From contig NHFP02000005.1 in assembly GCA_002172485.2 (NCBI GenBank), positions 66,402 through 130,401 on the forward strand: a stretch of 64,000 nt of DNA, given 5' to 3'. The DNA is from Crocinitomicaceae bacterium TMED114 (GTDB taxonomy: Bacteria; Bacteroidota; Bacteroidia; Flavobacteriales_D; Sanyastnellaceae). A program made the translations under genes and the position numbers. The notes beneath the pieces are model-generated. The model had not been told where the DNA came from, did not search any database, and saw only the letters and a list, made by a program, of their open reading frames with translations. The first letter of the stretch is position 1, and each line of letters opens with the position of its first letter. Positions 58,109 to 64,000 of this stretch are shown piece by piece.

Positions 58109-60406
58109 ATGCGGTGGTTCACGTCATGCTGTGTTCTGGCCATGTTGATGGTCTTGAATCCGGCGCTGAACCCCTTGTTTGCCCAGCGTCCAAAGACGGT
58201 GGATGGACACGTTTTTCACGCCGAAGACCGCACCCCGTGTGGCGACGCCTTGATTCAGGCTTGGCCCTGTGGGACCACGTTTACCGCCGGTACTGACGGT
58301 CGGTTCGTGGCGTCGTGCCCCGTGGGCATTGACTCCCTGACCGTGCTGGCCCATGGCCGCGCGATGGAGACGGTGCGGGTTGTGGCGGGCACCACCCACT
58401 GCGATGTGGACTTGTGGTGGCTGGCCATCACGCTCGAGGATGCCGCCGTTCAGGCGACCACAAGCGAGGAGGTGGCGGAAGCCCGAGAGGTGGCCGATGC
58501 CGGAGATTTGCTCACGACGTTGGACCGGGTGGCGGGCATTCGCAGCCTCGACCTCGGTTCCGGGTTGGTTCAGCCTGTGCTTCGGGGACTGGTCGGCTCC
58601 CGGGTGGCCGTGCTCGAAGACGGGGTGCCCCAGGTGGGCGGCCGTTGGGGGGCGGACCATGGCGTTCTGCTCGATCCGGCGCTCTATGGCGGGACGGAGT
58701 GGGTGCCGGGTGGCGGTCAGGTCTGGCTGAGCCCGGAGGCGATGGGGGGCGGAGTCCGCCTCAAGCAGCTGGGCATGCTGGGCCAACCGGGCAGCCGAAC
58801 GAAGCTGGGCATGAGCCACAGGGGAGGGGACGCCCGAAGTCGAATTCACGTGTTGCACCGCCAGCGCCAGGGCGATGGACAATGGCATGCCGGGGTGTCC
58901 CTGGCCCGGTTCGGAGACCGCAATGTCCCGCAGGACCGGTTCAACTATATCGGACGCGTGCTCGAGATTGAGGATGGGCGTCTGGCCAACACAGGCGGCC
59001 GAGGAGGCCATGCCGTGTTGGGGGCGCGTTGGGAAGATGCCAATCGGGGACAGTTCTCGCTGGACCTCAGGGCGTCCGATGTGCTGCAGGGCTTGTTCCC
59101 CGGCATCATTGGCGTGCCCAGTCAATCGGAACTCAAGGGCGATGGAGACCGCTTTTCGGTGGACATCCCCAACCAGCAAGCACAACGGATTCAGTTGACG
59201 GGCAAATGGATTCGCCCCGGCATCCTCGACCGCACGGTGCGCGTGTCCCTCTCGCGGAACCTCCGCATCGAGTCTGCACCGCCCCACGCCCACGGCTATG
59301 GCCCCGAACCGGACAGCGACCTCAGCCTTTTGCTGGACGAGCGACACCTGTTCGTGGAGAGCCGGTGGGAGGGCATCCACGGGGCCTTCGGATTCCAGGC
59401 GGAACACTTGGACGGCCGGACTTCCGGCTGGGAGTTTCTCCTTCCGGATCACTTGCGCACCCGCGTGTCCGCCATTGCCGACCGGAAGTGGAGGGCCGGC
59501 CGAATCGGACTGCGACTGGACGGCGTTCGCGTGTCCAATGTGGACCACATGGAGCCGCTGTATGCGTCCGATGGGGCCGTGGTCGGCGACGATGTGCGGG
59601 CGACCGCCCTCGATCGGATGATGGCGGGATGGGCGCTGATGGTCAACCAGCCGTTCCACCTTGGTGAGCGTCTGGAGGGCCAATGGACCGCCACGGTGTA
59701 TTCCCGTGTGCCGGACAGCTATTCGCTGGCGGCCAACGGCATCCACCATGGCACATTCCGATTCGAGCAAGGCAATCCGGCCCTCGCACCGGAGAAGACG
59801 GCGGAAGTCCGCGCGACCATGGGGTCCCATGACCCCGCGGAGGACCAGCGGTTCCGATGGTCTGCCCGCGGCTTTGCGGCCCTGCACGATGGCTTCATTC
59901 ACTTGACGCCCACGGCTTCTTTTGCGCCCGTTGTCCATGCGGGTCAGGTCTACGCTTTCACGGCGCTGGACGCCTTCCGGACGGGGGGCGAAGTCGAGGC
60001 GGATTTGCGGGTGGGCCGCGGCCGACTGTCCACCTCGGTGGCCCTGCTGGGCCAATGGGCGCTCGAGACCGGGCTCGGTTTACCGTTTACCTCGCCGACG
60101 GAAATCCGCAGTGCGGTCTGGTGGCCGCTGGGGGACAAAGCGTTCGTCCGTCCCCGTCACCGCTGGATTGCCGACGCTGACCTGACGGCCCGAAACGAAG
60201 AATCCACCCCGGGCGCGAGCCTTTGGGGTGTTGAATTCCAAGTCGAGGGAGAGCGCATGACGCTCGCTCTGGACGTGGACAACCTGCTGAATGCGGCCTG
60301 GCTCGACCACGTCAGCGCGTACCGCACCCTGGGACTGGTCACCCAGGGGCGGTGGGCATCCCTGCGCCTCACGTTCGATGTGACGCAGACGGATGACCGA
60401 CCATGA
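58109..60406 (+). CDS. TonB-dependent outer-membrane receptor, probably for a metal
   Basis: 765 residues from ATG 58109 (MRWFTSCCVLAMLMVLNPAL, cleavage near LFAQ). Carboxypeptidase-regulatory-like domain (TVDGHVFHAEDRTPCGDALI), plug (VLRGLVGSRVAVLEDGVPQVGG), then a barrel ending WASLRLTFDVTQTDDRP. The GVPQVGGRWGADHG plug loop and the neighbourhood are like ZnuD-type or copper receptors; it lacks the SusC signature, has no SusD partner, and is much shorter than the two SusCs. A DUF4625 lipoprotein follows after 29 bases. Confidence 0.82.
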   Translation: MRWFTSCCVLAMLMVLNPALNPLFAQRPKTVDGHVFHAEDRTPCGDALIQAWPCGTTFTAGTDGRFVASCPVGIDSLTVLAHGRAMETVRVVAGTTHCDVDLWWLAITLEDAAVQATTSEEVAEAREVADAGDLLTTLDRVAGIRSLDLGSGLVQPVLRGLVGSRVAVLEDGVPQVGGRWGADHGVLLDPALYGGTEWVPGGGQVWLSPEAMGGGVRLKQLGMLGQPGSRTKLGMSHRGGDARSRIHVLHRQRQGDGQWHAGVSLARFGDRNVPQDRFNYIGRVLEIEDGRLANTGGRGGHAVLGARWEDANRGQFSLDLRASDVLQGLFPGIIGVPSQSELKGDGDRFSVDIPNQQAQRIQLTGKWIRPGILDRTVRVSLSRNLRIESAPPHAHGYGPEPDSDLSLLLDERHLFVESRWEGIHGAFGFQAEHLDGRTSGWEFLLPDHLRTRVSAIADRKWRAGRIGLRLDGVRVSNVDHMEPLYASDGAVVGDDVRATALDRMMAGWALMVNQPFHLGERLEGQWTATVYSRVPDSYSLAANGIHHGTFRFEQGNPALAPEKTAEVRATMGSHDPAEDQRFRWSARGFAALHDGFIHLTPTASFAPVVHAGQVYAFTALDAFRTGGEVEADLRVGRGRLSTSVALLGQWALETGLGLPFTSPTEIRSAVWWPLGDKAFVRPRHRWIADADLTARNEESTPGASLWGVEFQVEGERMTLALDVDNLLNAAWLDHVSAYRTLGLVTQGRWASLRLTFDVTQTDDRP

Positions 60407-60435
60407 CCACATCCAGAAATTGAAAACACAACATC

Positions 60436-61260
60436 ATGAAAATCAACATGTACCTCGCCGCCTTTGCGGCCACTGCAGCCTTGGCTTCTTGCGGCACCAC
60501 TGACACGGATCCGCCCACGGTCTGCGATTCGGACAACCTCACGGGCTTGCCCAGCATCCTCGCTGGAGAGCTCGAAGTGGAGGCCGGAACCACGGTGACC
60601 CTGCACGACGCGTTCTGCGACAATGACGGATTGGCCGAGATCCGCTGGGACCTGCACACGGCCGAGGGCCATTCCCACGATGAAGCGCATGAAGGCGAGG
60701 AGCACGAGGGCGAAGAGCACGAGGAGGAGTTCATCCTGTGGAGCGGAAGCGACTGGGAGAAGCTCGAGACCCGTGCCGTCGAGGGCACCAAGTCCGAAGA
60801 GCAGTTCACGTTTGACGTGCCGCTGACCTCTCGCGGCTTGTGGGATTTGGTCGTCTCCATGGTCGATGCCGAGGGCAATACGGCCGACGACATTTTGCTG
60901 GTCGTGCACGTCGAGAACGACCACCTGCCGCTCTTTGCGCTCACCACGGTGGGCGGAGTCGACCCCGCTGAGTGGGAAGGCGAAGAGCAGGTCTGGGAAC
61001 CTGGTGCGACCGTCAACGTGACTGGCAGCGTGTCTGATTCGGACGGCGTGTCCGAGGCTGAGCTGCTGCTGATTCGCGAGAGCGACGAGGCCGTGGTCTG
61101 GTCCGCCGAAATTCCGGCGGCTGGCGAGAACGCCATTGATTTCTCCATCGACGTGGTGGTCCCGGCAGACGCTGCCGCAGGCGAGTACCACTTCGAAATG
61201 GAGGCCATGGATGGCGCCGGTGTCGACATGCACACCGGGTTCCACCTCGAGGTGGAGTGA
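60436..61260 (+). CDS. DUF4625-like lipoprotein with His/Glu-rich loop
   Basis: 274 residues, lipoprotein signal MKINMYLAAFAATAALASC. Two beta-sandwich domains, each with a DxDG-type strand start (HDAFCDNDGLAEIRWDLHTA and VSDSDGVSEAELLLIRE). Between strands of the first lies a metal-binding-like run, GHSHDEAHEGEEHEGEEHEE (residues ~76-95), with five His and many Glu. This fits a surface metal collector for the receptor encoded 29 bases upstream. Ends HTGFHLEVE. Terminator follows. Confidence 0.72.
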   Translation: MKINMYLAAFAATAALASCGTTDTDPPTVCDSDNLTGLPSILAGELEVEAGTTVTLHDAFCDNDGLAEIRWDLHTAEGHSHDEAHEGEEHEGEEHEEEFILWSGSDWEKLETRAVEGTKSEEQFTFDVPLTSRGLWDLVVSMVDAEGNTADDILLVVHVENDHLPLFALTTVGGVDPAEWEGEEQVWEPGATVNVTGSVSDSDGVSEAELLLIRESDEAVVWSAEIPAAGENAIDFSIDVVVPADAAAGEYHFEMEAMDGAGVDMHTGFHLEVE

Positions 61261-61288
61261 TTCACTGCTGACTCACCGACTTCATTCA

Positions 61289-61336
61289 GGAATCCCCTGC
61301 TCCATGGCGTTTGCCGGGGTGGGGGATTCCCTTTTT
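61289..61336 (+). terminator. Terminator after the metal-uptake locus
   Basis: GGAATCCCC (61289-61297) pairs with GGGGATTCC (61322-61330), followed by CTTTTT; the loop of 24 bases is long. Confidence 0.7.
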
Positions 61337-61422
61337 CTCTGCAGCGGAGCGGATCTTTTGCGATTGATGCACGTCAATGGCCGTTTTGTCAACGAAAGGC
61401 GGCAAGCGATGGGAGGGCAGTC

Positions 61423-61430
61423 TAATTTTG
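61423..61430 (+). promoter_or_regulatory. -7 promoter element of glyA
   Basis: TAATTTTG is a perfect TANNTTTG match, 19 bases before the glyA ATG. Confidence 0.5.
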
Positions 61431-61449
61431 AGGGCTTCACTTCAGCATC

Positions 61450-62733
61450 ATGCGCGATACCGTCATTTCCGAGCTCATCCAAAAGGAACACGACCGCCAG
61501 ACCCATGGCGTCGAGCTCATTGCCTCCGAGAACTATGCGAGCGACCAGGTCATGGCCGCCCAAGGTTCTGTCCTGACCAACAAATACGCCGAGGGCCTCC
61601 CCGGCAAGCGCTATTACGGCGGTTGTGGTGTGGTCGACCAAGTGGAAGACATCGCACGCCAACGGTTGTGTGAATTGTTCGGCGCAGAATGGGCCAATGT
61701 CCAGCCGCACAGTGGCGCCAGCGCGAACAGCGCTGTGATGCTCGCTTGCTTGAAGCCTGGAGACAAGATCATGGGCTTCGACCTCGCCCATGGCGGACAC
61801 CTGACCCACGGCTCTCCGGTGAACTACAGCGGTAAGCTCTATGACCCGGTGTTCTATGGAGTGGAAGAGGAGACTGGCACCATTGACATGGACAAGGTGG
61901 CGGAGACCGCAGAACGCGAAAAGCCGAAGCTGCTCATCTGCGGGGCTTCCGCATACAGCCGCGATTGGGACTACAAGCGTTTCCGCGAAATCGCCGACAA
62001 CGTGGGCGCGCTCCTGCTCGCCGACATCAGCCACCCGTCCGGCCTCATCGCCACGGGGCTGCTGAACGATCCGATTCCCCATTGCCACATCGTGACGTCC
62101 ACCACGCACAAGACCCTGCGCGGCCCTCGGGGTGGCATCATCATGGTGGGCCGCGACATGGACAACCCGTGGGGTCTGACCACGCCGAAGGGGGCGGTAC
62201 GCAAGCTGTCTTCCTTGCTCGACAGCGCGGTGTTCCCAGGCATGCAGGGCGGTCCGCTCGAGCACGTCATTGCCGGCAAGGCCGTGGCCTTTGGCGAAGC
62301 CCTCGAGCCGGGCTTCAAGGCTTACACCGATCAGGTCGTTCGCAATGCCCAGGCCATGGCCAAGGCGTTCACCGACCGCGGCTATCACTTGATCAGTGGT
62401 GGCACCGACAACCACCTCATGCTGATTGACCTGCGCAACAAGGACATCACCGGCAAGGCTGCCGACGCGGCCCTCGGTGCGGCGCACATCACGGTCAACA
62501 AGAACATGGTGCCGTTTGACACGCGGAGCCCGTTCGTGACCTCCGGCATTCGCGTCGGCACGCCGGCCGTGACCACCCGTGGCATGGTCGAGTCCGACAT
62601 GGAGCAGCTCGTAGCCTGGATGGACGAGGTGATCATGAATGCCGAGGACGAGGCGACCATCACCAAGGTGGGGGATGCCGTCAAGGCCCGGATGTCCCAG
62701 CTTCCGCTGTTCGCCGAGGCAGTCACGGCCTGA
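61450..62733 (+). CDS. glyA: Serine hydroxymethyltransferase
   Basis: 427 residues. [53 protein letters not shown] and the PLP lysine in [15 protein letters not shown] are family marks; [14 protein letters not shown] and [15 protein letters not shown] close the C-terminal half. It interconverts serine and glycine with tetrahydrofolate, feeding one-carbon metabolism. The cutC ATG overlaps its stop by one base. Confidence 0.97.
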   Translation: MRDTVISELIQKEHDRQTHGVELIASENYASDQVMAAQGSVLTNKYAEGLPGKRYYGGCGVVDQVEDIARQRLCELFGAEWANVQPHSGASANSAVMLACLKPGDKIMGFDLAHGGHLTHGSPVNYSGKLYDPVFYGVEEETGTIDMDKVAETAEREKPKLLICGASAYSRDWDYKRFREIADNVGALLLADISHPSGLIATGLLNDPIPHCHIVTSTTHKTLRGPRGGIIMVGRDMDNPWGLTTPKGAVRKLSSLLDSAVFPGMQGGPLEHVIAGKAVAFGEALEPGFKAYTDQVVRNAQAMAKAFTDRGYHLISGGTDNHLMLIDLRNKDITGKAADAALGAAHITVNKNMVPFDTRSPFVTSGIRVGTPAVTTRGMVESDMEQLVAWMDEVIMNAEDEATITKVGDAVKARMSQLPLFAEAVTA

Positions 62734-63452
62734 TGGCCGCTTGCCGGGTCGAGGTGGTCGCCTCCACGGTGGAGGATGTCCTCGCCGCTGCGGCGGGAGG
62801 CGCTGACCGCGTGGAGTTCTGTACTCACCTCGCTTCCGGCGGTCTGACGCCCGGGCGTTCTCTAATCGAGCAGGCCATGGCAGTAGCCAAGGAGAATGGC
62901 CTTGGCTTCCGGGTCCTCATTCGTCCCCGAGAAGGGGATTTTGTCTACACGTCCATCGAACGGCAGTCCATCGTGGCGGAGGCCGAGGCGGTCTTGTCGC
63001 TCGGCGCTGACGAGGCGGTGTGCGGCGGATTGCTCACCAATGGGGCCATAGACGAAGTTCTGCTCACCGAGTTGGACAAGGCTGTTGGCCTCGATAAGGT
63101 GGTCTTTCACCGTGCCTTTGACGAAGCGGTCCATCACGACGAGGCGCGCCGTCAATTGAAGGCGGCCGGTGTCCAAGCGGTGTTGACCAGTGGTGGAGCA
63201 CCACGGGCCGTGGAGGGCCTTGCTGCCATCCAAGACACGGTTCAATCTGGGCTGGAGGTGGTCGCCGGGGCCGGGGTCCAATCCAATCAGGTGGCCGACT
63301 TCGTTCGGGCGGGTGTGGAGGCCGTCCATGCGAGTTGTCGCGTGACCTGCGGCCATCTTGAGGGCCGGCTCTTTGATGCTGCCCGCACCCGGGTGGACGA
63401 AACGCAGGTTCGCGCGTTGGTCGAGGCGGTTCGCGACGTTGCCCGACCTTGA
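62733..63452 (+). CDS. cutC: CutC family protein
   Basis: 239 residues. VEVVASTVEDVLAAAAGGAD, RVEFCTHLASGGLTPG, VLIRPREGDFVYT and FHRAFDEAVHHDE are typical of the CutC barrel, with GAGVQSNQVADFVRAGVEAV near the end. The family was linked to copper tolerance, but its enzyme role is disputed. ATG overlaps the glyA stop (TGATG), so it is cotranscribed with glyA. The metal-uptake locus ends 1.5 kb upstream, which may or may not be meaningful. Confidence 0.92.
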   Translation: MAACRVEVVASTVEDVLAAAAGGADRVEFCTHLASGGLTPGRSLIEQAMAVAKENGLGFRVLIRPREGDFVYTSIERQSIVAEAEAVLSLGADEAVCGGLLTNGAIDEVLLTELDKAVGLDKVVFHRAFDEAVHHDEARRQLKAAGVQAVLTSGGAPRAVEGLAAIQDTVQSGLEVVAGAGVQSNQVADFVRAGVEAVHASCRVTCGHLEGRLFDAARTRVDETQVRALVEAVRDVARP

Positions 63453-63456
63453 GCGC

Positions 63457-64000
63457 ATGATGCCCAGCCGGTTCCGGGACGCCATGTCCCTGCTTTTGCT
63501 TGTTCTCTTTTTCGGGTCCTGCGCAGGACCGGAGCGTCCCGTGGGGTCCACTGACGGGTTGATTCCCATCCCGCAAAGGATTGAGTCACGCGAGGGCAGC
63601 TTGGTCTGTGACGGGAGTCTCGCTGTTGCCTGGCCAGAAGGGTGGGAGGCCGAGCGCACTGTTGTGGAGAATTGGTTCGACAGTGCTGGATTGGCTCTGA
63701 TGGAAGCCTCCGATGGGACGGCGGACCTCCTCTTCGAACAGGATGCGACCATCGAGGGAGCCGAAGGGTACCGCATCGAGGTGAGCGCCAACTTCGTTAA
63801 GGTTCATGCGGCTACACCGACCGGATGGTTCCGCGGGTGGACCACCCTGCGCAAAATCATGCCGGTCGAATGCGAAACGGGATGCGCCGAAGGGTTCGTT
63901 TTGCCCGGTGTTTTCATCGAGGATGCGCCGGTCCTCGAGCACCGGGGATTGCTGCTGGACGGATGCCGCCATTTCCAAGACGTGGACTTTGTGAAGAAGC
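63457..64000 (+). CDS. GH20 beta-N-acetylhexosaminidase lipoprotein, 3' end outside window
   Basis: 181 codons are visible, starting at a double ATG (63457, 63460) 4 bases after cutC. Lipoprotein signal with LLLLVLFFGSC. The N-terminal GH20 domain follows: LIPIPQRIESREGSL, EGYRIEVSANFVKVHAATPT, GWFRGWTTLRKIM, then the start of the catalytic barrel, LEHRGLLLDGCRHFQDVDFV. The catalytic Asp-Glu pair lies beyond the edge. It would remove terminal GlcNAc/GalNAc from chitin- or peptidoglycan-derived or glycoprotein sugars. Confidence 0.88.
   Translation, partial: MMPSRFRDAMSLLLLVLFFGSCAGPERPVGSTDGLIPIPQRIESREGSLVCDGSLAVAWPEGWEAERTVVENWFDSAGLALMEASDGTADLLFEQDATIEGAEGYRIEVSANFVKVHAATPTGWFRGWTTLRKIMPVECETGCAEGFVLPGVFIEDAPVLEHRGLLLDGCRHFQDVDFVKK

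Noticed and set aside
1-64000. Mobile elements, CRISPR arrays, tRNA or rRNA genes
   Set aside because: No transposase, integrase, spaced direct repeats, tRNA-like cloverleaf or rRNA sequence was recognised on either strand.

Overview
The window reads as a chromosomal piece of a high-GC (about 60%) Bacteroidota, most likely a marine, free-living Flavobacteriales-like heterotroph. The evidence is two SusC/SusD polysaccharide loci, several proteins with type IX secretion (T9SS) C-terminal sorting domains, Calx-beta, PKD, CBM6, Kazal and fasciclin modules, TANNTTTG-type -7 promoter elements instead of sigma70 boxes, and lipoprotein signals on many secreted proteins. I see no tRNA, rRNA, CRISPR array, insertion sequence or phage gene.

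Layout. 1-11.2 kb is a first beta-glucan (laminarin-type) locus: a GH16 endoglucanase cut by the left edge, a divergent multidomain GH5 enzyme with CBM6 and T9SS domains, and an operon of SusC, SusD and a PKD surface lipoprotein. 11.3-20 kb is mostly housekeeping: a TfoX-like protein, a penicillin-acylase-family hydrolase with UDP-GlcNAc 2-epimerase, a cupredoxin/fasciclin T9SS protein, and fabH-fabI. At 20.26-21.2 kb two truncated genes meet back to back. 21.3-28.8 kb is a tightly overlapped tryptophan operon, trpE-G-D-C-F-B-A followed by DAHP synthase. It is preceded by a 22-codon leader peptide with three tandem Trp codons and a terminator ending at the trpE start, a classical ribosome-mediated attenuator. 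28.8-35.1 kb has a hydrolase remnant, a rhodanese, small membrane proteins, a DUF808 protein and a GH2 beta-mannosidase. 35.1-38 kb has a thioredoxin-like protein and a zinc-ribbon / PNGase-F-like / PhzF operon.

38.0-49.0 kb is a second, complete beta-glucan operon read leftward: GH3 glucosidase, a T9SS multi-module binding protein carrying a Kazal domain, SusC, SusD, PKD lipoprotein and GH16. A 15-bp palindrome of the form GTGTA-N5-TACAC stands in front of this operon, in front of the first SusC operon and, with one mismatch, in front of the GH5 gene, suggesting one regulator for both loci. 49-57.5 kb has a DUF4920 lipoprotein with a cytochrome c-like protein, about 0.9 kb without a convincing gene, small secreted proteins, a GreA-like protein, a cold-shock protein, a fatty acid desaturase and typA/bipA. 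57.6-61.3 kb is a likely metal-uptake locus: a His/Cys-rich small protein, a TonB-dependent receptor, and a DUF4625 lipoprotein with a His/Glu loop. The window closes with glyA, cutC and the start of a GH20 hexosaminidase.

Functions rest on motif recognition by eye; no database search was run. Starts were chosen by signal peptide, conserved N-terminus and operon spacing, because Bacteroidota make little use of Shine-Dalgarno sites.
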